The notes under the pieces: model-generated
Told to the model about the DNA's origin: nothing
The model's database searches: none
What the model saw: the letters and a program-made list of their open reading frames with translations, nothing else
Position numbers and translations under genes: made by a program
Shown here: positions 1 through 10,410 of the stretch, in pieces
Layout of the letters: each line of letters opens with the position of its first letter
Numbering within the stretch: the stretch's first letter is position 1
DNA from: Subtercola frigoramans
Lineage (GTDB): Bacteria > Actinomycetota > Actinomycetes > Actinomycetales > Microbacteriaceae
Direction of reading: 5' to 3'
Assembly (NCBI RefSeq): GCF_016907385.1
Contig: NZ_JAFBBU010000001.1
Coordinates: 3,286,001 to 3,350,000, forward strand
DNA length: 64,000 nucleotides

Positions 1-3000
1 GGGCAGAGGTGGGACTACTACCGCAACCGCGCAGAAGGCCAGAACACCTTGGTGATAGACCCCTACTCGGCAGACTCTCTGGATCATCGTGCCGGGCCGA
101 TGGAACCCGTCATACAGTCGAACGACTCATCTACTATCGCAATCGCCGATCTGTCTAGCCTCTACCCCCAAGATGTCACATCGTGGAAGCGGGGAATCCA
201 AACGTTCGACGACCGACAACAGATCGTCGTCCAAGATGAGGTCTCATCCACAAAACCGTTCGATGCCCTGTGGGGGATGCACACGGCCGCATCTATATCG
301 ATCTCAAGCGACGGTAGATCCGCGGTCCTCTCGAGCAATGGCCAAAGGATGCTCGCGCGAATTACCTCGGCAGACAATTTCAGATTCTCAGACATTCCGG
401 CAGCTCCGTTGCCAACCTCTCCCAACCCCGCGACCCAGGAGCAGGTCAACGGCCTGCGAAAGCTCGCTGTGAGCATTTCGGGCGGTAGCGGAACTACAAC
501 ATTGGCTGTGCAGTTCACGCCGCTCGCGACGAACGCCGCTTCAAGTGCCCAAATCGACCCGGTGAAGCCGCTCTCAGACTGGACGCTGCGCGATTCAGGG
601 AGTTCACGCGCAACCGGGCTCACCATCGGCGGAAGCCCTGTTGACGGCTTTTCCCCTGACATCGGCGCCTATCGAGTGACCGTTCCACGGGGTGGCGCAA
701 ACCTTCTCCTTTCCGCCACTTCCGCCTCCGGCACAGTCACGCTGACACAGGCCACGGTCGTACCGGGAATCGCAACCGCGCGAATTTCTGAGAGTGGGAA
801 GACTCCCAGGACCTACAGTGTGTACATCGACATTGGCCCGGTGCCGATTTCTGCGGTCAGCTCGACATCGAGTGCCTCTGCAACGACACCGCAGATGAGC
901 ATCGATCGCTCTCGGACAACCTATTGGTCGGGAATCGGCGATCAGACAATTAGCTGGACGCTTCGCGACCCGCAGATGCTTCCTTCTTATCAGGTGAACT
1001 GGAAGGCCAACCTTGCGAAATACACCAAGTATGAGTTCCAAACCTCGTTAGATAACGTAACGTGGTCCACCAGGTACGACGGGTCATACTCGGGACTGGA
1101 TGGCTGGCAGACCGTGGTGCCGTCTACAGCGCCATGGGTAAAGTACGTGAGGTTTGTCGTCCACGGGGTCACCGGCATTAAAGATGTCAAATTCTACAAT
1201 TTCAACATCCGGGGTGATTCGGGCGCCCCGTCAACCCCAAGACCGAATGCCGTGTCAACTTCAGGTGTGCCTGCATCAATGGTGGTAGGGCAGACCGCAA
1301 ATCTCTCCTACTCCGCAACCTCAACGACGGGTTCCGTCATGGATCGGGCCACACTTTCCACCGCTTACACGACAGCTGATCCGTCTGTCGCGACTGTCGA
1401 CTCCAATGGGCTGGTCACAGCAACGGGAGATGGGAGCACACGAATTGTAGCGATCGTGACTTCCAAAGACGGTGTCACTGCCTTTGGATCGAGTCCTGTT
1501 TCGGTCCAGAATCTCACGAGATTCCGCATTTACGCCTCCGCAGACACCTACGTCCAGGGTGGTGCAACCTCGACTACTTCTTTTGGAACTGCCACAGACC
1601 TCGTCGTGCGCCCAAGCAAAGACCCGGCTTTCGATCGCATAGCCTTCTTCAACTTCGATCTCTCGGCCCTCAACAATTCGGTGGTGACGTCTGCAGTTCT
1701 GAACCTGAACGGGGTGCTGAGCGATGGATCGGGCTCCTCTGTTCGACTGGACGCGCATACAACCACGAATGCGTGGTCGGAGGGGACGACTAACTACACG
1801 AACAAGCCTGCCCTCGGCTCAACTGTGTCTAGCGTCGTTATCAACAGGACTCTGACGTATAGGCAGGGGGACATTTCCGCCTTCGTCAAGTCTGTGGGCG
1901 CTCCGTCATCCATTTCACTTGGACTTACCCAAGATTCTGGGACCGGTCTCGGATCCTATGTGACGAGCAGAGAGTCGAGCTCGCGCCCATTTATCGAGGT
2001 TGCCGTGCGACCGGCTCCGGTGGCTGTGTCGTCCGCATCTGCGAGCAGCGGGACGCCCGCTGTGACCTTTGATGGGTCTGACGCGACGATGTGGACAGCG
2101 ACCGGGGATCAAACCATCAACTGGGTATTGGCCTCCGCTCAACCGGTGAAGACGTTCATGGTCAATTGGAAAGCGAACTCCACCCAGCACACCAAGTACG
2201 AGTTCCAAACCTCCACCGACAGCATCACCTGGACCACCCAGTACAACGGCTCCTACGACGGCCCCGACGGCTGGCAAACCATCGTCACAACCAACGCACC
2301 CGCAGGAAAATACCTCCGGTTCCTCGTCCACGGAAACGAAACAACCGACAAAACCACCACGATCAAAGAAGTCCGCTTCTATAGCTACGACACCACCACC
2401 CAGCCTCAAATTGTTCCACCGCATTACTTGGGGTCGGTGAGCTCCACTGGTGTGCCCACAGGCATGACCATTGGTCAAACCGCGACCGTTTCCTACACCC
2501 CGAAAGACACCACCGGCACCACAATGAGCGCCACCGGAATGACCGCGGTCTACACCTCAGGCAACAACGCCATCGCGACCGTCGATGCCAACGGGAACGT
2601 CACCGCGATCGCAATCGGAACCACAACAATCAGCGTCAGCGTCACCTCAGCCGGCGTAACAATAAACGCCACACCCCTCAACGTCACGATCACCGACCCC
2701 ACCCGGGTACGTCTCTACGCCACCGCCGATACCTACGTCCAAGGCGGCTCAGCCGCAGCAAACAACTTCGGCACAGCATCCAGCCTCGTCGTGAAAGCCA
2801 CCTCCGACCCAGCAACCACACGATACGGCTACCTCAGCTTCGATCTCTCCGGACTCACCGGAATGCAAGTCGAGTCCGCCGTGCTCTCCCTCCGCGGCCA
2901 AGTCACCGAAACTCCCGGCTCCTCCGTCAAACTCGACGCCCACGCCGCGACCGGAGCCTGGACCGAAACAGGCATCAACTACAACAACAAACCCACCATG

Positions 3001-5628
3001 GGCGCGACCGTCGGCAGCACCATGCTCGACGGCACCCTCACCTACCGAAGCGCCGACATCACCACCTACGTCCAATCCCAAGGCACCACCCCCACAATGA
3101 CCCTCGCCCTCTCCGAAGACACCGGATACACCCAATGGGGCGCAGTCGGCACATACATCATGACCCGCGAATCCTCCTCCACCCCCTACATCGACCTCGT
3201 GCTCAACCCTTTGCCATTAGCTATTTCATCGTCGTCGGCGAGCACGGGTACTCCGGCGTTAACCACTGATGGGTCTGACGCGACGATGTGGACAGCGACC
3301 GGGGATCAAACCATCAACTGGGTATTGGCCTCCGCTCAACCGGTGAAGACGTTCATGGTCAATTGGAAAGCGAACTCCACCCAGCACACCAAGTACGAGT
3401 TCCAAACCTCCACCGACAGCATCACCTGGACCACCCAGTACAACGGCTCCTACGACGGCCCCGACGGCTGGCAAACCATCGTCACAACCAACGCACCCGC
3501 AGGAAAATACCTCCGGTTCCTCGTCCACGGAAACGAAACAACCGACAAAACCACCACGATCAAAGAAGTCCGCTTCTATAGCTACGACACCACCACCCCC
3601 GGCCAAACACTTCCCCCACCCTTGGGAACACGACTGGGGTCGGTGAGCTCCACTGGTGTGCCCACAGGCATGACCATTGGTCAAACCGCGACCGTTTCCT
3701 ACACCCCGAAAGACACCACCGGCACCACAATGAGCGCCACCGGAATGACCGCGGTCTACACCTCAGGCAACAACGCCATCGCGACCGTCGATGCCAACGG
3801 GAACGTCACCGCGATCGCAATCGGAACCACAACAATCAGCGTCAGCGTCACCTCAGCCGGCGTAACAATAAACGCCACACCCCTCAACGTCACGATCACC
3901 GACCCCACCCGGGTACGTCTCTACGCCACCGCCGATACCTACGTCCAAGGCGGCTCAGCCGCAGCAAACAACTTCGGCACAGCATCCAGCCTCGTCGTGA
4001 AAGCCACCTCCGACCCAGCAACCACACGATACGGCTACCTCAGCTTCGATCTCTCCGGACTCACCGGAATGCAAGTCGAGTCCGCCGTGCTCTCCCTCCG
4101 CGGCCAAGTCACCGAAACTCCCGGCTCCTCCGTCAAACTCGACGCCCACGCCGCGACCGGAGCCTGGACCGAAACAGGCATCAACTACAACAACAAACCC
4201 ACCATGGGCGCGACCGTCGGCAGCACCATGCTCGACGGCACCCTCACCTACCGAAGCGCCGACATCACCACCTACGTCCAATCCCAAGGCACCACCCCCA
4301 CAATGACCCTCGCCCTCTCCGAAGACACCGGATACACCCAATGGGGCGCAGTCGGCACATACATCATGACCCGCGAATCCTCCTCCACCCCCTACATCGA
4401 CCTCGTGCTCAACCCTTTGCCATTAGCTATTTCATCGTCGTCGGCGAGCACGGGTACTCCGGCGTTAACCACTGATGGGTCTGACGCGACGATGTGGACA
4501 GCGACCGGGGATCAAACCATCAACTGGGTATTGGCCTCCGCTCAACCGGTGAAGACGTTCATGGTCAATTGGAAAGCGAACTCCACCCAGCACACCAAGT
4601 ACGAGTTCCAAACCTCCACCGACAGCATCACCTGGACCACCCAGTACAACGGCTCCTACGACGGCCCCGACGGCTGGCAAACCATCGTCACAACCAACGC
4701 ACCCGCAGGAAAATACCTCCGGTTCCTCGTCCACGGAAACGAAACAACCGACAAAACCACCACGATCAAAGAAGTCCGCTTCTATAGCTACGACACCACC
4801 ACCCCCGGCCAAACACTTCCCCCACCCTTGGGAACACGACTGGGGTCGGTGAGCTCCACTGGTGTGCCCACAGGCATGACCATTGGTCAAACCGCGACCG
4901 TTTCCTACACCCCGAAAGACACCACCGGCACCACAATGAGCGCCACCGGAATGACCGCGGTCTACACCTCAGGCAACAACGCCATCGCGACCGTCGATGC
5001 CAACGGGAACGTCACCGCGATCGCAATCGGAACCACAACAATCAGCGTCAGCGTCACCTCAGCCGGCGTAACAATAAACGCCACACCCCTCAACGTCACG
5101 ATCACCGACCCCACCCGGGTACGTCTCTACGCCACCGCCGATACCTACGTCCAAGGCGGCTCAGCCGCAGCAAACAACTTCGGCACAGCATCCAGCCTCG
5201 TCGTGAAAGCCACCTCCGACCCAGCAACCACACGATACGGCTACCTCAGCTTCGATCTCTCCGGACTCACCGGAATGCAAGTCGAGTCCGCCGTGCTCTC
5301 CCTCCGCGGCCAAGTCACCGAAACTCCCGGCTCCTCCGTCAAACTCGACGCCCACGCCGCGACCGGAGCCTGGACCGAAACAGGCATCAACTACAACAAC
5401 AAACCCACCATGGGCGCGACCGTCGGCAGCACCATGCTCGACGGCACCCTCACCTACCGAAGCGCCGACATCACCACCTACGTCCAATCCCAAGGCACCA
5501 CCCCCACAATGACCCTCGCCCTCTCCGAAGACACCGGATACACCCAATGGGGCGCAGTCGGCACATACATCATGACCCGCGAATCCTCCTCCACCCCCTA
5601 CATCGACCTCGTGCTGTCACCGCTATAG
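1..5628 (+). CDS. Heparinase II/III-like lyase C-terminal part fused to tandem discoidin/Big2/DNRLRE cassettes (5' end outside window)
   Basis: The frame is open from base 1, so the gene begins upstream; the TTG at 49 is not the true start. The first translated residues (RWDYYRNRAEGQNTLVIDP, bases 7-63) and the next ~165 residues match the C-terminal beta-sheet domain of heparinase II/III-type polysaccharide lyases. Then follow a cadherin-like/Big module (about residues 193-262 counted from base 49), and four cassettes each made of an F5/8 type C-like domain, a Big2-like domain and a DNRLRE domain (stalk-like carbohydrate-associated modules). Cassettes 2-4 are about 400 residues each and near-identical. 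The protein ends straight after the last DNRLRE domain (DLVLSPL), with no LPXTG or membrane anchor. I infer a secreted polysaccharide lyase or adhesin acting on the cell's own or a foreign uronic-acid polymer. It converges on the EPS cassette. The catalytic N-terminal domain is not visible. Confidence 0.8.
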   Translation, partial: GQRWDYYRNRAEGQNTLVIDPYSADSLDHRAGPMEPVIQSNDSSTIAIADLSSLYPQDVTSWKRGIQTFDDRQQIVVQDEVSSTKPFDALWGMHTAASISISSDGRSAVLSSNGQRMLARITSADNFRFSDIPAAPLPTSPNPATQEQVNGLRKLAVSISGGSGTTTLAVQFTPLATNAASSAQIDPVKPLSDWTLRDSGSSRATGLTIGGSPVDGFSPDIGAYRVTVPRGGANLLLSATSASGTVTLTQATVVPGIATARISESGKTPRTYSVYIDIGPVPISAVSSTSSASATTPQMSIDRSRTTYWSGIGDQTISWTLRDPQMLPSYQVNWKANLAKYTKYEFQTSLDNVTWSTRYDGSYSGLDGWQTVVPSTAPWVKYVRFVVHGVTGIKDVKFYNFNIRGDSGAPSTPRPNAVSTSGVPASMVVGQTANLSYSATSTTGSVMDRATLSTAYTTADPSVATVDSNGLVTATGDGSTRIVAIVTSKDGVTAFGSSPVSVQNLTRFRIYASADTYVQGGATSTTSFGTATDLVVRPSKDPAFDRIAFFNFDLSALNNSVVTSAVLNLNGVLSDGSGSSVRLDAHTTTNAWSEGTTNYTNKPALGSTVSSVVINRTLTYRQGDISAFVKSVGAPSSISLGLTQDSGTGLGSYVTSRESSSRPFIEVAVRPAPVAVSSASASSGTPAVTFDGSDATMWTATGDQTINWVLASAQPVKTFMVNWKANSTQHTKYEFQTSTDSITWTTQYNGSYDGPDGWQTIVTTNAPAGKYLRFLVHGNETTDKTTTIKEVRFYSYDTTTQPQIVPPHYLGSVSSTGVPTGMTIGQTATVSYTPKDTTGTTMSATGMTAVYTSGNNAIATVDANGNVTAIAIGTTTISVSVTSAGVTINATPLNVTITDPTRVRLYATADTYVQGGSAAANNFGTASSLVVKATSDPATTRYGYLSFDLSGLTGMQVESAVLSLRGQVTETPGSSVKLDAHAATGAWTETGINYNNKPTMGATVGSTMLDGTLTYRSADITTYVQSQGTTPTMTLALSEDTGYTQWGAVGTYIMTRESSSTPYIDLVLNPLPLAISSSSASTGTPALTTDGSDATMWTATGDQTINWVLASAQPVKTFMVNWKANSTQHTKYEFQTSTDSITWTTQYNGSYDGPDGWQTIVTTNAPAGKYLRFLVHGNETTDKTTTIKEVRFYSYDTTTPGQTLPPPLGTRLGSVSSTGVPTGMTIGQTATVSYTPKDTTGTTMSATGMTAVYTSGNNAIATVDANGNVTAIAIGTTTISVSVTSAGVTINATPLNVTITDPTRVRLYATADTYVQGGSAAANNFGTASSLVVKATSDPATTRYGYLSFDLSGLTGMQVESAVLSLRGQVTETPGSSVKLDAHAATGAWTETGINYNNKPTMGATVGSTMLDGTLTYRSADITTYVQSQGTTPTMTLALSEDTGYTQWGAVGTYIMTRESSSTPYIDLVLNPLPLAISSSSASTGTPALTTDGSDATMWTATGDQTINWVLASAQPVKTFMVNWKANSTQHTKYEFQTSTDSITWTTQYNGSYDGPDGWQTIVTTNAPAGKYLRFLVHGNETTDKTTTIKEVRFYSYDTTTPGQTLPPPLGTRLGSVSSTGVPTGMTIGQTATVSYTPKDTTGTTMSATGMTAVYTSGNNAIATVDANGNVTAIAIGTTTISVSVTSAGVTINATPLNVTITDPTRVRLYATADTYVQGGSAAANNFGTASSLVVKATSDPATTRYGYLSFDLSGLTGMQVESAVLSLRGQVTETPGSSVKLDAHAATGAWTETGINYNNKPTMGATVGSTMLDGTLTYRSADITTYVQSQGTTPTMTLALSEDTGYTQWGAVGTYIMTRESSSTPYIDLVLSPL
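2071..5622 (+). repeat. Three near-identical ~1.2-kb direct repeats inside the DNRLRE protein gene
   Basis: Cassettes beginning near 2071, 3268 and 4474 read as the same DNA. The spacing is 1197 bp between the first two and 1206 bp between the last two. The 9-bp difference lies in one linker (residues QPQIVPPHY against PGQTLPPPLGTR). Cassettes 3 and 4 are the same from 3211/4417 onward, apart from the last few codons of the gene. The first cassette (about 838-2020) is clearly diverged. Such identity implies recent duplication or gene conversion and predicts copy-number variation. Confidence 0.9.
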
Positions 5629-5824
5629 GACCTATGCCTTAGACGATCCGTGCAGTGAATGGAGTATTACGTCTACGGCGCAACGCTGACCATCGTCGTA
5701 TTGCAGCGCTTCCCCTGAAGAAGCATAAATTCTCTCGGGACGTGCCAGACAATGCGACTGGTGCACGCCCCAAAAGCGCTAATGCCCTCTCTTTTTGGTC
5801 CGAAGGCGGACGCATTTGGGAACT

Positions 5825-7957
5825 TCAACCTGCCACAGACACCGCCCAGAGCTGGGGTGCGGCCACCCGGAGCTTCTGCTCCAAGATCGGCGCAAGGGTC
5901 GACATGTAAGTTGCAGTAATGTGCTGCTTATTTCTATACACAAGAACGTCTCCGATAACCGCAGGACAAACTTTCGAAATGCAAAATGCACCTGTCAGGT
6001 CAATCAGCCTGGACCCTGGTGTGTCAATCACAGCTGGCACCTGCGGGTCCGCCACAAGCGCCTTAGCCTCGCTAACATCGCACTGAGTCGGATCGGAATG
6101 CGAAGCGACGCAGCTCGGTTCATCGTGAATCCCTGCACTCGTGGGTAACGGGTTGTCCCTAATTGCCACCACGGGTGTACCAGACTCGATGAGCTTGCCC
6201 CATGCTTCAGAAAAGCCCCGCGTCGCAGCTTCGAAATTCGTCTCATCTCCCTGCCGCTGAAAGTGCGTGTCCGAGAGCGTCGAAACGATGACGAGACTGA
6301 ACCCTCCTTCAGCCAGAGCGACACCCACATTCCTATTCCAGGTGACGCAGGCCCCGGAATTATCGTTTGCATTTGTTGGAAGAACACTCGAGTATGGGCA
6401 CGATGAACGAACTAGTGTGGTGAGGCTCCATTTGTTCTCGACCGCAATCTCAGCCAGAGCCGGCTGCCACTGGGCAGCGTGTGAGTCTCCAACGAGCGCG
6501 ATCCTCACCTTGCTATTGACGTCTCCGAAAACGCATTGCCTCGCCGAAGTCTGAGCGCCACTTATTTGACACCCCAGACCCGGGCCCTTCTGCGCAAAGT
6601 CGTCAGTTTCGGCGAGAATCGGACTTGGCACGATTTCTGAATCTTTAGTAGGTGAGCAGACGGAGCCGACAACCAAGGCTGCAGCGCCGAAACATGCTGG
6701 AGGATTGGCCAGAATGTCGGCCATCCTCGTCTCTGCGGAAGCTATCTGGGTTGATGCGTATGCGGACATACCGGCTGCCGGAACGGCCACAACGGCCATC
6801 ACCGCAAGCACGGCCACCAACACTCTCACCCCCTTTAGCCTGATTCGTCCACGACCTTCTAAGTCCGCACCATGGGGGCGTATAAACGCCAATTCCACGT
6901 ACACACGGGTCACAAACGCCAAGACGAGGGAGACGAGAACGATTCCAATGCGCATCGGCTGATTCAATTCGGCACCGAGAGCAAACGGGAGAATCACGAT
7001 TAGAGGCCAATGCCACAGATACAACGAATAAGAAACGTCACCCACCGCTTGAATGGGTCGAAGCGCGAATAGGGCGGAAGTACCGTACCTGCGGTGCGTG
7101 GTACCTGCCCAAATGACTACGCATGCCCCGCCGACCGGAATGAGTGCTTGCCACCCAGGAAACGGGGTTGAAGATGAGTAGAAATACGACGCATAGACTA
7201 TTGCGGCGATTCCGACCCAAGATGCCGGCACCCGAGTGAACTCTGGTAGTTTCCACCTGTCCACTGCAAAAGCAAGCAGGCCGCCGATTCCAAGCTCCCA
7301 AACTCTCGTCGGAGTAACGAAGTAGGCGGCCGACGGATCATTTCTAGTCTCAACAATTGAATAGGCCAGGGACGCAACCGAAACTGCCGCAATGACGATC
7401 ACGAGGTGGCGTCTATTCGAACTGAATCTTCTCGCTAGAACCGCCGCAGTTACCAGCAGGAGCGGCCAAAAGAGGTAGAACTGCTCCTCCACGGAGAGTG
7501 ACCAAAAGTGCTGAACCGGACTCGCGTCGGAAGCGAGTGCCGAATAGTCGACCGCGTTTGAGGCTAGTGCCCAATTCTCGACGTATAGAGCGCTTGCAGT
7601 AATCTGATGCCCGAACTCCTCCCAGAGATTCTTCGGCACAAAAACGAAAGTTGCGGTCAGCGTCGCCGACAGTACAAGCAGAGAAGCGGGAAGCAGGCGA
7701 CGCGCGCGACGCGAGTAAAACGAAACCAACGAAAATTGGCCGCGATCAATCTCTTTCACAATGTGCGAAGTAATCAAGAAGCCTGAGATGACAAAGAATA
7801 CGTCGACGCCCACGTACCCGCCCGAAAGACCTGAGGGCCACAAGTGGTAGACCACTACCAGCGACACAGCCAATGCTCGGAGCGCTTGTATCTCGGGCCT
7901 GACCGAACCACCCACAGGCTTGAGATACCGCTTCCACCTTGAACTAAACTCCGCCAT
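5825..7957 (-). CDS. AT3-SGNH surface polysaccharide O-acetyltransferase
   Basis: This 710-residue protein has an N-terminal acyltransferase-3 membrane domain (about residues 20-385) carrying the family's RALAVSLVVVYHLWP and GGYVGVDVFFVISGFLIT motifs, with about ten to eleven hydrophobic segments. A C-terminal extracytoplasmic SGNH-type domain (about 460-700) has the GDSHAAQW block and an Asn/Gln-His-Ile-Thr element near the end. Proteins of this build pass an acetyl group across the membrane onto cell-surface glycans (OatA and related EPS/O-antigen acetylases). It is the last gene of the leftward EPS cassette, so the likely substrate is that polymer or its subunit. The ATG at 7957 has AAGG seven bases upstream. 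Peptidoglycan is an alternative substrate. Confidence 0.88.
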   Translation of the reverse strand: MAEFSSRWKRYLKPVGGSVRPEIQALRALAVSLVVVYHLWPSGLSGGYVGVDVFFVISGFLITSHIVKEIDRGQFSLVSFYSRRARRLLPASLLVLSATLTATFVFVPKNLWEEFGHQITASALYVENWALASNAVDYSALASDASPVQHFWSLSVEEQFYLFWPLLLVTAAVLARRFSSNRRHLVIVIAAVSVASLAYSIVETRNDPSAAYFVTPTRVWELGIGGLLAFAVDRWKLPEFTRVPASWVGIAAIVYASYFYSSSTPFPGWQALIPVGGACVVIWAGTTHRRYGTSALFALRPIQAVGDVSYSLYLWHWPLIVILPFALGAELNQPMRIGIVLVSLVLAFVTRVYVELAFIRPHGADLEGRGRIRLKGVRVLVAVLAVMAVVAVPAAGMSAYASTQIASAETRMADILANPPACFGAAALVVGSVCSPTKDSEIVPSPILAETDDFAQKGPGLGCQISGAQTSARQCVFGDVNSKVRIALVGDSHAAQWQPALAEIAVENKWSLTTLVRSSCPYSSVLPTNANDNSGACVTWNRNVGVALAEGGFSLVIVSTLSDTHFQRQGDETNFEAATRGFSEAWGKLIESGTPVVAIRDNPLPTSAGIHDEPSCVASHSDPTQCDVSEAKALVADPQVPAVIDTPGSRLIDLTGAFCISKVCPAVIGDVLVYRNKQHITATYMSTLAPILEQKLRVAAPQLWAVSVAG

Positions 7958-8149
7958 TACCCCACCTTGTTCTCACGCTTTCGAAACTATCAGCCTGGCG
8001 TTTCAGGGAGGAAAACATGAGGTTACTGGCATCGGCGAATGCGCAACGAGTCGGGCCGATCAACAGAGTAGGCAGAGTACGGCTGGGTTGAAATTGGTTC
8101 CTCACTGCTGAATCTTCGGCTTTCGCGCAATCCAGAAATGTTGTACCCC

Positions 8150-9448
8150 TCACCTTGAAGTGCGACTCGTGGGGGCGCGCGATACGGTCGAATTGGGTGA
8201 CAACTCCTCTTTGTCCGTGGTCACTTCGCGCCGGGTCGTATATCTCGATGCGGCAATCGCAAAAATGGTGAAGGCCATGTTCCAGCCAAGCGCATCCCAT
8301 GATGCAAAGAGAATCGCCATGACAATGAGAAGCATCCGGCCCAGTTTGTCAGACCTCCTCCAGCCCGAAATTAGGACACCTGCCAATAGAACTAACCCAA
8401 GAAGGCCAGACCCCCAAGCAGTTCGCACGTATTCTTGGTCAAAGACCGTGATGCCGTCTGAGCCAGCGGAACTGTTTTGCAGCGCATTGGCGATTGTTGT
8501 GTAACCACTCCCGAATAGAAACTCGAGAGAGCCTCGATTGAGCAGTTCCGGCACGTATCCGAGAACACCTACTCGGTGTGAGTACGAGGTCGAGTCGGAA
8601 AAGTCGGAGAACCCCAGCAGATCAAGAATGCTGGAATTAAACAATCCGATAAGAAGTAGCCCACCGCCAGCGAGGTATAACGGAATGCTCGACAATCTTG
8701 ATCGGGTGAGTAGCAGGTAAAGAGTTGCGACCATCGCTGCAATGATCGCGGTCCGCGAGCCAGCGAAGATCAACGTCGCAACGGCAAGACCGGCAATAGC
8801 TATATACCCATATCGACGTCTCTCTATGAGGAGCCATATGCAAACTACGAGCCCAGCGCAAGCCAGCGCCCCGAGGGGAATGGGCTGACCCGTCGAGCCT
8901 AGTGCGCGCCCAGGGAGGGATGAAAGAACTGTGTTGTATCGGCTCCCGATCACGTCGGTCCCATTACTCAACGGCCAGAGTGCCTTTGCACCACCGAATT
9001 CCTCCGACCAAGCGAGGCAAAACTCAACTATGACCAGGACGGGCAGGGACCAAACAAGCAAATCGCGTTCACGCCCTCGTTTGTCCGTCCATTCTTGGCT
9101 TGCCAGAACGGAAACGAGAATAATTCCCGCCCCAGTCACACCCACTCGTAAGCTGTAAGGCCATTGCACCTCGACCAACTGACGAAGCGTTACAACCACT
9201 ACGAACGCGATAATCCAGGGGTTTGTGCGCCGAATCTCGACATATCGCGCAGATCGCAATAGACCGAGGAACATCACGATCACTGCCCCGAGGAGCGCGT
9301 AGAGGATTACATCTCGAGGTGGCGTGTTTGACGGAATGAGCCCCGCGAGAAAGACGGCGGTCAGCGCACCAAAGAAACCGGAGAGCCTCGCCGGGCACAA
9401 CAGAACGACAACTAAACCCACCGCCGCGATGGTTATGGAGAGAGTCAC
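8150..9448 (-). CDS. O-antigen ligase/polymerase-like membrane protein (Wzy/WaaL family)
   Basis: The 432-residue product is almost entirely hydrophobic, with about eleven to twelve membrane segments and a large extracytoplasmic loop near residues 290-350, the usual layout of Wzy polymerases and WaaL-type ligases. In a Wzx/Wzy-dependent pathway it would join flipped repeat units into the long polymer on the outer face of the membrane. The GTG start at 9448 has AAGGA about twelve bases upstream, and the gene lies 38 bp after the preceding GT2. Sequence conservation in this family is low, so the call rests on topology and on its place beside a flippase and glycosyltransferases. It cannot be decided here whether it polymerises or ligates. 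Confidence 0.75.
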   Translation of the reverse strand: MTLSITIAAVGLVVVLLCPARLSGFFGALTAVFLAGLIPSNTPPRDVILYALLGAVIVMFLGLLRSARYVEIRRTNPWIIAFVVVVTLRQLVEVQWPYSLRVGVTGAGIILVSVLASQEWTDKRGRERDLLVWSLPVLVIVEFCLAWSEEFGGAKALWPLSNGTDVIGSRYNTVLSSLPGRALGSTGQPIPLGALACAGLVVCIWLLIERRRYGYIAIAGLAVATLIFAGSRTAIIAAMVATLYLLLTRSRLSSIPLYLAGGGLLLIGLFNSSILDLLGFSDFSDSTSYSHRVGVLGYVPELLNRGSLEFLFGSGYTTIANALQNSSAGSDGITVFDQEYVRTAWGSGLLGLVLLAGVLISGWRRSDKLGRMLLIVMAILFASWDALGWNMAFTIFAIAASRYTTRREVTTDKEELSPNSTVSRAPTSRTSR

Positions 9449-9486
9449 AACTCGTGCCGATCCTTGAGGTTGAGGTCGAAATTCAC

Positions 9487-10410
9487 TTAGTGACGTCCTA
9501 TCTTCCCTAGAGCGACTCTCCCGGTCAAAGCGACAGAATAGATGGTCGAAGGAATTCCAGGCTTTCCAAGTTTGTGCGCTGTGCGAAGCGTACGGAACAT
9601 CTCGTTAAGGGAGGCCTGGTTCTTGGCTGCCTGCATCGAGTGGACCGAGATAAAATCTCCGATTGTGCGCTTGTCCTCCGGATCCAAATTCTCAACCGCC
9701 CAGGCAATTGATTTGGGTGCCGTGATCGACTTCGACACGCCTCCGGCGCTAATGTGGTGTATCACGGCTGGCTCCGCTGGCTGGAGCAGCTCCACCTCCG
9801 GCATGTCTTTTGAAATCTGATTCAACCATCCCACATCTTGATGAAACTTGAATCCCGGGTTGAATGGTATTTCGATTCCAAGACTCCGGGGAAATACAAG
9901 TGTCGAAGCTTGCGCAAATCCAATCCCCCCTCGAACTTTGTGCTTTCGAAACAGATACTGGGCTATCGATTCTGCGCGCGATATTGCTTCCGAGGGCCAA
10001 ACCTCGTCGGATGCACCGTCTGAATAGCGGGCAATCACGGGGCTGCTGAAGATCCAGTCCGAGTCTTCGGAGTGGCCGCTGGATCGAACTAGTTCGGCGA
10101 AATTGGCGAGGTGGTTTGGGAGCCATTCGTCGTCGTCGTCAAGAAGGGCGACATACGCCGTTTCCGCGGCATAGATGCCTTGCTGGCGCGCCACGTTTCC
10201 ACCAGCTCTGGGTCCGACACGAAGCACGCGCACTGAAGGCGATTCCGGCACATCGATCTGATCTGCAGTGTCGGCAACCACAATGACCTGAAAAGGCGGA
10301 ATACTCTGAGCCAAAGCCGTGTCGACGGCACGTCTCAGCTCAGACCGCCCGATAGTTGGAATCACTACGGTGACACCCTGATCTACTCTGCGATTCCCAG
10401 GACTACTCAT
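9487..10410 (-). CDS. GT2 family glycosyltransferase
   Basis: This 307-residue protein has a GT-A fold: VTVVIPTIGRSELRRAVDTA at the N-terminus and the metal-binding acidic motif VALLDDDDEWLP near residue 92. It has no clear membrane segment, so it is probably a cytoplasmic or peripheral enzyme. It should add one sugar to the lipid-linked repeat unit of the EPS. Its ATG overlaps the 3' end of the flippase gene by 8 bp, and GGAAGGAAAG lies just upstream, so the two are translationally linked. Donor and acceptor sugars cannot be read from the sequence. Confidence 0.85.
   Translation of the reverse strand: MSSPGNRRVDQGVTVVIPTIGRSELRRAVDTALAQSIPPFQVIVVADTADQIDVPESPSVRVLRVGPRAGGNVARQQGIYAAETAYVALLDDDDEWLPNHLANFAELVRSSGHSEDSDWIFSSPVIARYSDGASDEVWPSEAISRAESIAQYLFRKHKVRGGIGFAQASTLVFPRSLGIEIPFNPGFKFHQDVGWLNQISKDMPEVELLQPAEPAVIHHISAGGVSKSITAPKSIAWAVENLDPEDKRTIGDFISVHSMQAAKNQASLNEMFRTLRTAHKLGKPGIPSTIYSVALTGRVALGKIGRH

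Noticed and set aside
2071..5622. Tandem repeats considered as a CRISPR array
   Set aside because: Units are 1.2 kb, coding and contiguous; there are no short repeats with unique spacers anywhere in the window.
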